Shown here: positions 15,132 through 24,065 of the stretch, one piece after another
How the letters are laid out: each line of letters starts with the position of its first letter
Numbering within the stretch: position 1 is the first letter of the stretch
Assembly (NCBI RefSeq): GCF_000702265.1
Contig: NZ_JNKZ01000004.1
Span: 558,001-622,000, forward strand
Direction of reading: 5' to 3'
DNA from: Butyrivibrio sp. NC2002
GTDB taxonomy: Bacteria > Bacillota > Clostridia > Lachnospirales > Lachnospiraceae
Length of the DNA stretch: 64,000 bases
Translations under genes and position numbers: made by a program
Notes under the pieces: generated by a model
The model's input: the letters and a program-made list of their open reading frames with translations, nothing else
Database searches by the model: none
Told to the model about the DNA's origin: nothing

Positions 15132-16211
15132 TTATGAAAGCTTAAGGTCGCCTTCTTTTATCCAACCGATTTTTCTAAATCCCATTCCAAAAAGAGTTGT
15201 TAATACTGCAGGTAAAACAAAGCATATAAGAATAAGTCCGATCCAGTCCATAGCTGTAATCGATGCCTTTACTCCTGTTGCCACATCATTTACCCATCCG
15301 GCATATACTCCGATCTGTCCTACAAGTCCGCATGTTCCCATTCCTGATGCAACTGCGCTCGCAGGATCGTTCATCTGAAGGTGGAACACACATGTTGCAA
15401 TAGGGCCTGTAATTGCACTTGTAAGAATCGGCGCGATCCAGATCTTGGGATTTTTAACTATATTGCCCATCTGAAGCATTGAGGTTCCGATTCCCTGTGA
15501 AACAAGGCCTCCCCACTTATTTTCCTTAAATGACATGAAAGCAAATCCTACCATCTGTGCGCAACATCCAGCAACAGCTGCTCCTCCTGCAAGTCCTGTA
15601 AGTCCAAGTGCCGCACAGATAGCTGCTGATGATATAGGAAGCGTAAGCGCTATTCCAACTACCACAGATACTACTATGCCCATGAGGAATGGCTGCTGAT
15701 CGGTTGCCCACATTACTACTCTTCCCACAGAAGAAGCCGCTGTCCCGATTGCAGGTGCAATAAGATATGCCATGCCAAGTCCTACAAGGATTGTAGTAAT
15801 GGGTGTCACAAGAATATCAACCTTGGTCTCACCTGCTACTGCTTTTCCACATTCAGCAGCTATAACTGCTATAAACAAAACGGCAAGCGGTCCGCCCGCT
15901 CCTGCTCCGCCTGTTAAAGTGGTACTACCAAGTGCATTTGCCGCATAACCAACAGTTACCAGTGAAAACAGTACAAGGGGCGGTGCCTGTAATGCGTAAC
16001 CAATAGCAACTGCCATTGCCGCACCGCTCATCTGTGAAGCATAGCCGCCAACTTCTGTAAGCCAAACTATGCCTAGCTGTTTTCCGATCGTGTTAAGAAT
16101 TGTTCCTATAAGAAGAGATGCGAACAATCCCTGCGCCATAGCAGATAAGGCGTCAATACCATATCTTTTCCCCGAAATTACAATGTTTTTCCTTTTTAAA
16201 AACTCCTTCAT
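15132..16211 (-). CDS. PTS EIIC-type membrane protein (PF13303-like)
   Basis: A 359-residue polytopic membrane protein matching the stand-alone PTS_EIIC_2 group. About ten helices, many Gly/Ala-rich, are seen; conserved stretches include YGIDALSAMAQGLFASLLIGTI near the start, LPISSAAICAALGL in the middle and FKENKWGGLVSQGIGTSMLQ, typical of this family. No EIIA, EIIB or EIIC cysteine/histidine phosphorylation domain is fused or adjacent, so whether it is a true phosphotransferase permease is open. AAAGGGAGAAAAGG precedes the ATG. The LacX-like epimerase follows. Confidence 0.82.
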   Translation of the reverse strand: MKEFLKRKNIVISGKRYGIDALSAMAQGLFASLLIGTILNTIGKQLGIVWLTEVGGYASQMSGAAMAVAIGYALQAPPLVLFSLVTVGYAANALGSTTLTGGAGAGGPLAVLFIAVIAAECGKAVAGETKVDILVTPITTILVGLGMAYLIAPAIGTAASSVGRVVMWATDQQPFLMGIVVSVVVGIALTLPISSAAICAALGLTGLAGGAAVAGCCAQMVGFAFMSFKENKWGGLVSQGIGTSMLQMGNIVKNPKIWIAPILTSAITGPIATCVFHLQMNDPASAVASGMGTCGLVGQIGVYAGWVNDVATGVKASITAMDWIGLILICFVLPAVLTTLFGMGFRKIGWIKEGDLKLS

Positions 16212-16244
16212 GCCTTTTCTCCCTTTTTCTTTTTTTACACAGCA

Positions 16245-16269
16245 AAACTGCCGCTATATGCGGCAGTTT
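16245..16269 (-). terminator. Terminator after the flavodiiron protein gene
   Basis: AAACTGCCGC (16245-16254) pairs with GCGGCAGTTT (16260-16269); on the minus strand the stem runs into TTTTGCTG. It lies between the flavodiiron gene and the EIIC gene. Confidence 0.7.
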
Positions 16270-16282
16270 AACAGTCAATACA

Positions 16283-17479
16283 TTATGCATTCACCACTGC
16301 ATTTACAAAAGCTTCAAATTCCGGTTCATCCGTTTCATGCAGAGCACTCTTTATTGTGAGCATCGGCTCTACTATAGTAACGTTCTTTAACTTTGATAAT
16401 TTTTCCGTGATCAGTTTGCCTGAAGCAGGTGCCCATGTTCCATTCTGGGCTATGGCAAAAGTTCTCCCCGAAACTCCCAGTGCCTCAAGATCTGATAAAA
16501 AGTTTTCCATCGGAATGTATATTCCATTGTTGTAGGTAGGGCAGAAGATCACTATCTTGCTGCATCTCCACACCTCTGATACAAGCTCTGAAGTATGTGT
16601 ATCAGATACATCATATATTCTTACGTTCTTTCCGCTCTTTTCCCTTAAGTGGTCAGCTGCCTTCTGGGCTGCGCTCTTGGTGTGTCCATAGAGGCTTCCG
16701 TATATAACAACGATTTCATCATCTTCAGGTGTATAGGTGCTCCACTTCTGATACTTGTCTATAAACCATCCGATGTTTTCTCTCCAGATAGGTCCGTGAA
16801 GCGGGCAGATCACCTTGATATCAAGTCCCTGAGCCTTCTTTAATACTGCCTGCACCTGCATGCCGTATTTACCTACTATATTTGCATAATATCTTCTTGC
16901 TTCATCAAGGAATCTCTTTTCAAAATCGTACTCATCTGCAAATATTCCTGCATCTATTGCTCCAAAAGTTCCAAAAGCATCCGCACTAAAGAGCACCTTT
17001 GTTGCCTTGTCATAAGTAAACATTGCCTCCGGCCAGTGGACCATGGGAGCCATTACAAATGTAAGCTCATGCTTTCCAAGAGACAGGGTATCTCCTTCAG
17101 CTACAGTTACCTTTGCCTGATCGTTTAGTTCCGGGAAAAACTGTGAAAGAAATGTAAAGGTTTTTGCATTTCCAACAAGTGTAACTTCCGGATACATGGA
17201 AACTACCGTACTTATCTGTGAGCAGTGGTCAGGCTCCATGTGATCTATAACAAGATAATCAAGCTTTTTGTCCAAAAGGATTCCCTTCAGGTTTTCAAGG
17301 AACTGGTCTGATATAGAAATATCCGCTGTATCCAAAAGCGCTGTCTTTTCATCCATGATCACATAGCTGTTATAAGACACACCATCCTTTAAAGGGAAGA
17401 TATTCTCAAATCTTGACAGCCTTCTGTCGCTTCCTCCAATCCAAAATGTATCGTCTGTCACCTTCTTGTAATTGATCAA
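16283..17479 (-). CDS. Flavodiiron protein (FprA-type A-type flavoprotein)
   Basis: A 398-residue flavodiiron protein, which reduces O2 to water (or NO to N2O) and protects anaerobes. The N-terminal metallo-beta-lactamase-like domain (1-250) holds the diiron ligands: HMEPDH, the His in MVHWPEAM, the Asp in FSADAFG and the His in CPLHGPIWR. The C-terminal flavodoxin domain (about 255-395) binds FMN through YGSLYGHTKSAA. There is no rubredoxin fusion. The start is TTG 17479, with GGAGGG 7 bases upstream. It is monocistronic, flanked by terminators. Confidence 0.95.
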   Translation of the reverse strand: MINYKKVTDDTFWIGGSDRRLSRFENIFPLKDGVSYNSYVIMDEKTALLDTADISISDQFLENLKGILLDKKLDYLVIDHMEPDHCSQISTVVSMYPEVTLVGNAKTFTFLSQFFPELNDQAKVTVAEGDTLSLGKHELTFVMAPMVHWPEAMFTYDKATKVLFSADAFGTFGAIDAGIFADEYDFEKRFLDEARRYYANIVGKYGMQVQAVLKKAQGLDIKVICPLHGPIWRENIGWFIDKYQKWSTYTPEDDEIVVIYGSLYGHTKSAAQKAADHLREKSGKNVRIYDVSDTHTSELVSEVWRCSKIVIFCPTYNNGIYIPMENFLSDLEALGVSGRTFAIAQNGTWAPASGKLITEKLSKLKNVTIVEPMLTIKSALHETDEPEFEAFVNAVVNA

Positions 17480-17536
17480 TGCTTTACCCTCCTCTGAAAA
17501 ATATATTCTAAAAAATAATTGTCCATATACACAAAT

Positions 17537-17573
17537 GGTGCCAGAATGCCCTTTTTAAGGGCACTTTGACACC
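17537..17573 (-). terminator. Terminator after the FAD oxidoreductase gene
   Basis: A two-part stem: outer GGTGCC (17537-17542) with GACACC (17568-17573) and inner TGCCCTT/AAGGGCA, starting 9 bases beyond the stop codon of the gene ending at 17582. Confidence 0.75.
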
Positions 17574-17581
17574 TATTATTA

Positions 17582-19168
17582 TCAATCTACTTCCAAAGTA
17601 TTTTCTTCAGGAGATTCTTCTTTTGTACTCTCATGATATTCCTTCTCTGTGTTTACGCTCCAGATATTGCTTCTATCACGTGTTCCGCTGAGAATATTCT
17701 TAACGGTTTCAAATGATGTACACATAGAATGGTCTATATTGTTGTATCTGTGCTGACCATTTCTACCAACACAGTAGAGATTGTCAATTGTGTTGAGGTA
17801 ATCAACCAGTTTATCCATCTCTTCGTATGTATCGAAGTATGCAGGATATGCCTTCTTAACTCTCTCTACATGATAATCGATAACCTGATCCTCTGAATCG
17901 ATGAGGTTTATCTTAACCATCTCTGAAATTGCCATCTTAGCAAATTCATCATCGGTCATGCTCCACATATCATCGCCTTCATTGCAGAAGTACTCAAGTC
18001 CCATCCATACAGTATTATCAATGTCTTTTACAAGATATGGTGACCAGTTATTGTAAATCTGGAATCTTCCCATCTGCACGTTGCGGTCATGTACATAAAC
18101 CCAGTTATCCGGAACTATATTTCCGATTGTCTTAACGTTTGTCTTGTTGATGAGATTAAGATGAGGAATAAGTACACCAAGTGTCATGTAGTCTCTGTAA
18201 GGAAGACCTGCTGCAATTCTTACGGGATCTGCAGGTACATCATTCATTCCTGCTACAAGATCCTTTATAGGCATTGAGCTTATAACATAATCACCTTCAA
18301 CAGTTACTTCCTTGCCATCCTGAAGGTATGTAACACCTGTGAGATGGTCGCCATCCTTGTTTATCTTAACAACTTTGGCATTCTTTATTATCTTTCCGCC
18401 CTTCTTCTCTATCTCGGAAGCTGTTACATCCCAAAGCTGTCCGGGACCGAGTTTCGGGTAGCTGAACTCTTCTATAAGTGATGTCTCTACCTTACCGCCT
18501 GTCTTGCCGCTCTTTTTCTTAAATGCGTTGGCAAGAACAGCCATAATTGAAACGCCCTTAACTCTCTGAGCGCCCCAACTGGGATCTATCTGGCTGGGAT
18601 GTCTTCCCCAAAGATTCTCTGTGTAATGCTCAAAGAACATTGAATACAGCTTTTTACCAAATCTGTTCACGTAGAAATCTTCAAGTGAATTTTCCTTGCG
18701 CTTAAATATCATAGCCTTAAGATATGAGAAACCTGCAACTATTGTGGTTCCAAGTCCCATATTAGTAAATGTCTCAACCTTAAGGGTTATAGGATAATCA
18801 AAGAATTTGCTGTTGAAGAATATTCTTGAAATACGATTTCTTCTAAGCATTACCCTGTCTTCAATTTCAGGATCCGGTCCACCCGGATTGAGTGATGAAG
18901 GGCGCTTTAAAACTATATCGTCATAGGATGCACTGCCCTGTCTGGGAAGCATATTATCCCACCATTCATTTACTTCGGGAACCTTAGAGAAAAATCTGTG
19001 TCCGCCCATATCCATGCGGTTTCCCTTGTACTCAACTGTGCGGGAAATACCACCGAACTTGTCAGTCTCCTCAAAGATTACTACCTCTATATCATTTGAT
19101 TTTGTAAGAAGCTCATAAGCTGCTGTCAGACCTGCCGGACCAGCACCAATGATCAACGCTTTTTTCAT
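17582..19168 (-). CDS. NAD(P)/FAD-dependent oxidoreductase, amine oxidase/UGM-like fold
   Basis: A 528-residue flavoprotein with an N-terminal dinucleotide site ([18 protein letters not shown], residues 4-21) followed by [12 protein letters not shown] and GGHRFFSK, a pattern shared by protoporphyrinogen-oxidase-like and UDP-galactopyranose-mutase-like proteins. The FAD-contact motif near the C-terminus is [14 protein letters not shown] plus DHSMCTSF. Related proteins often sit in polysaccharide loci, so a sugar-nucleotide or lipid-linked substrate is plausible, but the reaction is unknown. The last 25 residues are acidic and likely disordered. It has its own terminator and no obvious operon partner. 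Confidence 0.82.
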   Translation of the reverse strand: MKKALIIGAGPAGLTAAYELLTKSNDIEVVIFEETDKFGGISRTVEYKGNRMDMGGHRFFSKVPEVNEWWDNMLPRQGSASYDDIVLKRPSSLNPGGPDPEIEDRVMLRRNRISRIFFNSKFFDYPITLKVETFTNMGLGTTIVAGFSYLKAMIFKRKENSLEDFYVNRFGKKLYSMFFEHYTENLWGRHPSQIDPSWGAQRVKGVSIMAVLANAFKKKSGKTGGKVETSLIEEFSYPKLGPGQLWDVTASEIEKKGGKIIKNAKVVKINKDGDHLTGVTYLQDGKEVTVEGDYVISSMPIKDLVAGMNDVPADPVRIAAGLPYRDYMTLGVLIPHLNLINKTNVKTIGNIVPDNWVYVHDRNVQMGRFQIYNNWSPYLVKDIDNTVWMGLEYFCNEGDDMWSMTDDEFAKMAISEMVKINLIDSEDQVIDYHVERVKKAYPAYFDTYEEMDKLVDYLNTIDNLYCVGRNGQHRYNNIDHSMCTSFETVKNILSGTRDRSNIWSVNTEKEYHESTKEESPEENTLEVD

Positions 19169-19226
19169 GACTAATCTTATCTCCGTTTTTTCTTATTCAG
19201 TATTATATAATATCATGTATAAATTT

Positions 19227-21197
19227 TTATGTCGACCGCTTATTACCTATAATATTAACAATCGTTTCCTCCATCAGCTTAATATCAATAGGTTTTGCAA
19301 CATGTGCATTCATTCCGGCACCAAGGGCCTTTTGCACATCATCGGCAAATGCATTCGCAGTCATTGCTATTATCGGTATTTCCCGGGCATCCTCTCTTTC
19401 AAGTTCTCTGATAGCTTTTGTAGCCTCATAGCCGTCCATGACCGGCATCTGAATATCCATAAGGATCGCATCATAATACCCGGGCTTTGCATCTGAAAAC
19501 ATCTTTACCGCTTCAAGTCCGTTCACTGCCCTCTCTGTAACAGCACCTTCCATATTCAGAAGTTCTATTAATATGTCTGCATTTATTTCATTATCTTCGG
19601 CCGCAAGAAGCCTCATTCCGCCTATCTTACTTATCTGCCTTATATTTGAAGAGCTTGTCCTGTTTACAATATCCTCAATAAGCTGTTTAAAAGTAGACAT
19701 GAAAAACGGTCTCTGCAAAAAGTCGTAAATTCCCGATTCTCTTGCTTCATCCGCAACCTCCTCCCAATCCTCTGTTAAAAGAAGGAGTATCGGCGATGAT
19801 AATAGTTTTTTCTCATGTATCCTCTGTGCCAGCTCAAAGCAGCTAAGGCTCATTATCTGCATTCCAAGGATTATTACGTCAAATCCCTTTTTATCTCTGT
19901 CACTTACCTCTATAAGATGGAGAGCTTTATATCCGCTAGTTGAGAAGAAGACCTCGACACCTGTATCCTTAAGCGCTGTCTCTATCTTGGCACACTCATT
20001 TACATCATTATCTATTACCAGTATCCTGTGGATTCCGTGGTTTTTCCAGAAGTCGCCTTTATTCTGGTCTACTCCCTGAAGGCGGATCATTATGTCAAAC
20101 GTAGAACCAATTCCCTCTTCCGAGCTGACGTTTATTGTTCCTCCCATCATTTCTACCAGATTCTTGGCAATTGCCATTCCAAGTCCCGTTCCCTGAATTT
20201 CAGTTGCTTCAACCTTCTTTTCTCTGGTGAAGGCGTCAAATATCGTCTCCTGGAAAGCTTTACTCATTCCAATTCCGTTATCTTTTATTGAAAAGTGTAC
20301 GTCCCAATATTCACCGGTTGCATTTTTTGACTCATCTATTGAAAATACGATCGTGCCGCCAACAGGCGTATACTTTACCGCATTTCCCAGGACATTTACG
20401 AGTACTTCATTTATCCTTTGCTTGTCGCCTATGAATATATCCTGCTGCATCCCTCCGGAGTGAATCTGATAATCCTGCTGTTTTGCCTTTGCCTGAAAAG
20501 CTATTACCGAATTAACCTCTTCAAGTAATAATCCAAGCGCAAACTCCTCCTGAGAAAGCTTCGACTGTCCGCTCTCAATCTTACTCATATCAAGAACATC
20601 GTTTAATAAAGATAGAAGGTTCTGGCAGGCAAGTCCTATCTTATGTGTATAGTCTCTTACTTTTTGGGGATTCTCCGAATTTTTTGCGATAAGAAGATTG
20701 AAGTTGGTTATCGCATTCATGGGAGTTCTGAAATCGTGAGACATGTTGGCAAGAAAGCTTGTCTTTGCGTCATTTGCAGATTTTGCCACTTCTACCATCG
20801 CTTCCATCTGCTTATTTCGCGTAACTTCCTCGGTCTTATCTATCCAGACAAGCAGATACCTGTCCTTTTCCTTAAAAATAACGTGCTTAATTGTGCCTTT
20901 AAAGTAGCGTATCTCTCCGCTTTCTTCATTAAATACTTCAAGAACATCAGCAGATAAGGTATCTTCAAGTTCAAGTTTTTTAAGGACAGCGATAAGATCT
21001 GTGGGATCTCCGGCATATTTTTTGCCGACATTAAGAAGTACCCTTATGTCATCCATAATGGTATCCCTGCTTATCCCTACCAGCTGCGTTACGTTTTTGG
21101 TAAGAAAATCCGCCTTGTAATCTTCAAGATTAAAAATAGCAGCTATGGACTTATTTTTTTCTACTACATAGTCGAAAAAACTAACAAGATCCTCCAC
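19227..21197 (-). CDS. Hybrid sensor histidine kinase with two receiver domains
   Basis: A 656-residue soluble hybrid kinase; no membrane helices are seen. An N-terminal PAS-like region (1-125) is followed by HisKA with phospho-acceptor His154 in NMSHDFRTPM, then HATPase_c with DNGIGMSKAFQE and GTGLGMAIA. Receiver 1 (about 395-510) starts ILVIDNDVN but has Gly at the phospho-Asp position (VIILGMQ), so it is degenerate. Receiver 2 (about 525-650) is complete, with ED-N at its start, Asp581 in LMDIQMPVMDG and a Lys in AKPID. No output domain is present, so a separate partner is expected. The start is GTG 21197, 19 bases after the YdcF-type gene. Confidence 0.92.
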   Translation of the reverse strand: MEDLVSFFDYVVEKNKSIAAIFNLEDYKADFLTKNVTQLVGISRDTIMDDIRVLLNVGKKYAGDPTDLIAVLKKLELEDTLSADVLEVFNEESGEIRYFKGTIKHVIFKEKDRYLLVWIDKTEEVTRNKQMEAMVEVAKSANDAKTSFLANMSHDFRTPMNAITNFNLLIAKNSENPQKVRDYTHKIGLACQNLLSLLNDVLDMSKIESGQSKLSQEEFALGLLLEEVNSVIAFQAKAKQQDYQIHSGGMQQDIFIGDKQRINEVLVNVLGNAVKYTPVGGTIVFSIDESKNATGEYWDVHFSIKDNGIGMSKAFQETIFDAFTREKKVEATEIQGTGLGMAIAKNLVEMMGGTINVSSEEGIGSTFDIMIRLQGVDQNKGDFWKNHGIHRILVIDNDVNECAKIETALKDTGVEVFFSTSGYKALHLIEVSDRDKKGFDVIILGMQIMSLSCFELAQRIHEKKLLSSPILLLLTEDWEEVADEARESGIYDFLQRPFFMSTFKQLIEDIVNRTSSSNIRQISKIGGMRLLAAEDNEINADILIELLNMEGAVTERAVNGLEAVKMFSDAKPGYYDAILMDIQMPVMDGYEATKAIRELEREDAREIPIIAMTANAFADDVQKALGAGMNAHVAKPIDIKLMEETIVNIIGNKRST

Positions 21198-21216
21198 GGT
21201 GTCCCTCTTCCTTTTT

Positions 21217-21834
21217 CTACCTCTTTTCGTACATTTCGCTACCTTGGAAATATTCTCCGCACTTCCTTAGTTCGCCAAGTACAAGATTGTAGCCTTTTTG
21301 TGTATCAATCCACGTATTTATCGTTATTCCCCGTGTATCAACAGGGCAAACTGTTATCTCTATGTCTTTTAGTTCACACTGAAATGTCATGAGTGCTCTT
21401 CTTGCATGAAAAGCCTGACAGCACAAAATAATATGCTTAACATCTTTAAAGCACTCTTTTTCTCTTATCATCTTTGATACGAAAATTGCATTTTCAAAAG
21501 TACTGGTCGCCTTTTCCTCGAGATAAACTGCTTCCCCCGGAACCCCGTTTTCTTCCATTATCTTTTTTAGATATGAAGCTTCTGTCTTTTCTCCAAGGCA
21601 GTTGTTGCCATCTCCTGTAAAGACCTTAAATTCCTCATATAGGCTCTCATAGGTAAAATAATAGTTGCCGGATACAAGGATTCTTTCAGAATAGCCGTCC
21701 TTATAAAGCTCTGCGGCATGAATTCCCAGCTCTTTTATAGGAGCGCCGGGAACAACTATCAGATCGGCTTTTTGGGGTTCATCTTTTTTGAATATGAAAT
21801 TTCCTATATCTCTAAATGATAATTCGTTATACAT
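21217..21834 (-). CDS. YdcF/ElyC/SanA family (DUF218) protein
   Basis: A 205-residue single-domain DUF218 protein. Marks are LIVVPGAPIKELGIHAAELYKDG, the ILVSGNYY strand, TEASYLKKIMEENGVP, EKATSTFENA and HIILCCQAFHARRALMTFQ, all typical of the YdcF fold, which resembles nucleotide-binding Rossmann proteins. Members lacking a membrane helix, as here, have no firmly established reaction; SanA/ElyC relatives affect envelope integrity. It starts one base after the flavin-reductase stop (TAAAATG), so the two are translationally coupled, and the hybrid kinase follows. Confidence 0.85.
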   Translation of the reverse strand: MYNELSFRDIGNFIFKKDEPQKADLIVVPGAPIKELGIHAAELYKDGYSERILVSGNYYFTYESLYEEFKVFTGDGNNCLGEKTEASYLKKIMEENGVPGEAVYLEEKATSTFENAIFVSKMIREKECFKDVKHIILCCQAFHARRALMTFQCELKDIEITVCPVDTRGITINTWIDTQKGYNLVLGELRKCGEYFQGSEMYEKR

Positions 21835-21835
21835 T

Positions 21836-22348
21836 TTACCTGATCATTACCTGTTTTATTTCAGCGATATAAATGTAATGATAATCTCCATTTCTGTAAT
21901 TATCCGCAATAAGTCTTCCACTCACAAAGTTCTCTTCCTTCATAAGCTGCTTATACAATATCTTGCATACGATCACGTTGTCCGCTTCATCTATAAACGG
22001 AACTTCATCTTCATAATAATTGACCGTAAGTTTGGCATTTTCAATCTTATCTTCGTCACGCCCTGAGACGCTGCCACAATACTTTTTCACATAGTTAAAT
22101 TCACTTTTGTTAAGAAAAGAGAGCGAGAATTTCTTGTTCGCATCCATAAATTCCTTGGTATATCTGCTTTCTCTCACATAAACTATAGCGCAGGTTTTAT
22201 CCCACACATAAGTGACTCCGCCCCATGAAACTGTCATGGTATTGCATTTGTCTTTATTTCCTGCGGTCAGAAGAGCCCATGTGTCTCCTCCAAAGCGGAA
22301 GGCTCCTTCCAATATTTCATCTAGTTCAACAGGTTGAAATACGTGCAT
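21836..22348 (-). CDS. Flavin reductase family protein
   Basis: A 170-residue FMN-binding split-barrel protein of the flavin reductase-like group. Recognisable parts are NTMTVSWGGVTYVWDKTCAIVYVRESRYT, where a flavin phosphate is bound in the family, and FSLSFLNKSEFNYVKKYCGSVSGRDEDK. It probably carries FMN and transfers electrons from a pyridine nucleotide or a partner oxidoreductase; the specific role is unknown. AAAGGAGG precedes the ATG. The gene lies between greA (49-base gap) and the ydcF-type gene on the same strand. Confidence 0.88.
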   Translation of the reverse strand: MHVFQPVELDEILEGAFRFGGDTWALLTAGNKDKCNTMTVSWGGVTYVWDKTCAIVYVRESRYTKEFMDANKKFSLSFLNKSEFNYVKKYCGSVSGRDEDKIENAKLTVNYYEDEVPFIDEADNVIVCKILYKQLMKEENFVSGRLIADNYRNGDYHYIYIAEIKQVMIR

Positions 22349-22397
22349 ATAGTCCTCCTTTTCGTAGGCAATAGCCTTGTGAGAGTTGTTTATATGT

Positions 22398-22901
22398 TTA
22401 GAAATCCCTAAGCTTATCCTCTTCTGTAAGCTCGGTATTTTCTATCTTCGTAATGGTCAGGTCATAGCTGTAATCTTTACTTACTTCTATTGTGAGCTTT
22501 TCTCCTACCTTATGCCCCATGAGCTGCTTTCCAAGTGGTGATTCTACACTTATAAGTCCTTTAAGAGCATTCCCTCTCATGGTCGTAACTATTTTATATA
22601 CTTCTTCGCTTCCATCCTCTTCGATTCTAACCGTTACTGTCTTATTCATTCCGACTTCATCTTCTGCGCTTGAATCATCGATGATCTCTGCCGTTTTTAT
22701 CATTCTCTCAAGGAAACGGATCCTGCTTTCATTTTGATTTTTGGCCTTTTTAGCTGCATAGTACTCAAAGTTCTCACTTAAGTCTCCCTGAGCCCTTGCC
22801 TCCTTAACGTCTTCAAGAAGTTCTTTCCTGACAACGGCTTTTCTATGCTCTATCTCAGCCTCCATGTCCTCTATATCTTTTTTTGTTAACTGATTATGCA
22901 T
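22398..22901 (-). CDS. greA: Transcription elongation factor GreA
   Basis: A 167-residue transcript-cleavage factor that rescues backtracked RNA polymerase. The N-terminal coiled coil (about 1-78) has the tip acidic residues in the GDLSENFEYYAAK motif, which stimulate the polymerase cleavage reaction. The C-terminal FKBP-like domain (about 85-160) shows SPLGKQLMGHKVGEKLTIEV. The length is close to the normal 155-160, with a slightly longer tail. It begins the greA-flavin reductase-ydcF-kinase run and is separated from fba by a strong terminator. Confidence 0.95.
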   Translation of the reverse strand: MHNQLTKKDIEDMEAEIEHRKAVVRKELLEDVKEARAQGDLSENFEYYAAKKAKNQNESRIRFLERMIKTAEIIDDSSAEDEVGMNKTVTVRIEEDGSEEVYKIVTTMRGNALKGLISVESPLGKQLMGHKVGEKLTIEVSKDYSYDLTITKIENTELTEEDKLRDF

Positions 22902-22974
22902 TTCTTACACCTCACTACGTACAGTTAAATTAATTTTACACGATTTTCTTTTGCAAAAAAAGTGAATAAATCAT

Positions 22975-23009
22975 AAAAAAGCTGCCATGGATGATAAAAC
23001 CATGGCAGC
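22975..23009 (-). terminator. Terminator of fba
   Basis: GCTGCCATGG (22981-22990) pairs perfectly with CCATGGCAGC (23000-23009); on the minus strand it is followed by TTTTTT. Confidence 0.9.
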
Positions 23010-23034
23010 CTCTAAAGGTCTTATATTATTTAAA

Positions 23035-23970
23035 TCAAGCCTTGCCGTCTGATCCAAGAACATTGATGATCTTGTCGTGAACGATTTCCTTAACATAAGC
23101 ACGGCCGTCGCCAAGATACTGACGAGGATCGAAGTGCTCAGGATGCTCAGCGAAGTGCTGACGGATACCTGCTGTCATACCAAGACGAAGATCTGAATCA
23201 ATGTTGATCTTGCAAACTGCGCTCTTAGCTGCTGCTCTGAGCTGCTCATCCGGAATACCAATAGCATCCTTCATAGCGCCGCCGTTTTCATTGATGATTC
23301 CAACGTACTTCTGAGGAACTGCTGAAGAACCGTGAAGAACGATCGGGAATCCGGGAAGTCTCTTAACAACTTCCTCAAGGATATCAAGACGAAGCTTAGG
23401 ATCCTGGCCGGGCTTAAACTTGAATGCACCGTGGCTTGTTCCGATTGCGATAGCAAGTGAATCAACACCTGTGCGCTTCATGAAGTCTTCAACCTGATCG
23501 GGATTTGTGTACTGTGCAGCATCATCTGCTACGTTAACATCATCTTCAATACCAGAAAGTGTACCAAGCTCAGCCTCTACAACACAGCCTTTCTCGTGAG
23601 CATAATCTGCTACCTTCTTGGAAAGTTCAATGTTTTCTTCATAAGGCTTTGAAGAAGCATCGATCATAACAGATGTGAATCCGTTGTCGATACACTCCTT
23701 ACAAATCTCGAAGCTTGCACCGTGATCAAGGTGAAGAGCGATCGGAATAGATGTAGCCTCACAAGCTGCCTTAACCATGTTTACAAGGTAAGGGAACTGT
23801 GCGTACTTGATAGCACCCTGAGAGCACTGAAGAATAACGGGGGATTTAAGCTCGTCACAAGCCTCTGTAATAGCCTGGATGAACTCCATGTTGTTGATAT
23901 TAAATGCACCAACAGCATATCCACCATCGTATGCTTTTTTAAACATCTCAGTAGTTGTAACTAATGGCAT
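23035..23970 (-). CDS. fba: Class II fructose-1,6-bisphosphate aldolase
   Basis: Cleaves fructose 1,6-bisphosphate to dihydroxyacetone phosphate and glyceraldehyde 3-phosphate in glycolysis. About 311 residues. Zn-binding His is in IALHLDHGAS, further metal and substrate contacts lie in VEAELGTLSG, AIGTSHGAFKF and VLHGSSAVP, and NINNMEFIQ is near the N-terminus, as in FbaA of Firmicutes. The start is ATG 23970, with AAAGGTGG upstream; a GTG four codons earlier overlaps that ribosome site. Codon use is strongly biased, as expected for a highly expressed gene. It has its own promoter and terminator. Confidence 0.97.
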   Translation of the reverse strand: MPLVTTTEMFKKAYDGGYAVGAFNINNMEFIQAITEACDELKSPVILQCSQGAIKYAQFPYLVNMVKAACEATSIPIALHLDHGASFEICKECIDNGFTSVMIDASSKPYEENIELSKKVADYAHEKGCVVEAELGTLSGIEDDVNVADDAAQYTNPDQVEDFMKRTGVDSLAIAIGTSHGAFKFKPGQDPKLRLDILEEVVKRLPGFPIVLHGSSAVPQKYVGIINENGGAMKDAIGIPDEQLRAAAKSAVCKINIDSDLRLGMTAGIRQHFAEHPEHFDPRQYLGDGRAYVKEIVHDKIINVLGSDGKA

Positions 23971-24017
23971 AATTTGTACCACCTTTCGTATAATTTGTTA
24001 ACAAAATAACTAGAAAT

Positions 24018-24047
24018 ATTATAGCTCAAATTCATAGAAGGTTACAA
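24018..24047 (-). promoter_or_regulatory. Promoter of fba
   Basis: Minus strand: TTGTAA (24047-24042), 18-base spacer, TATAAT (24023-24018), about 48 bases before the fba start. Confidence 0.6.
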
Positions 24048-24065
24048 GATTTTTTACTGTTTCCA

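Noticed and set aside
15132-16211. Complete PTS sugar system with the epimerase
   Set aside because: No EIIA or EIIB is present here, so a complete phosphotransferase system cannot be claimed.
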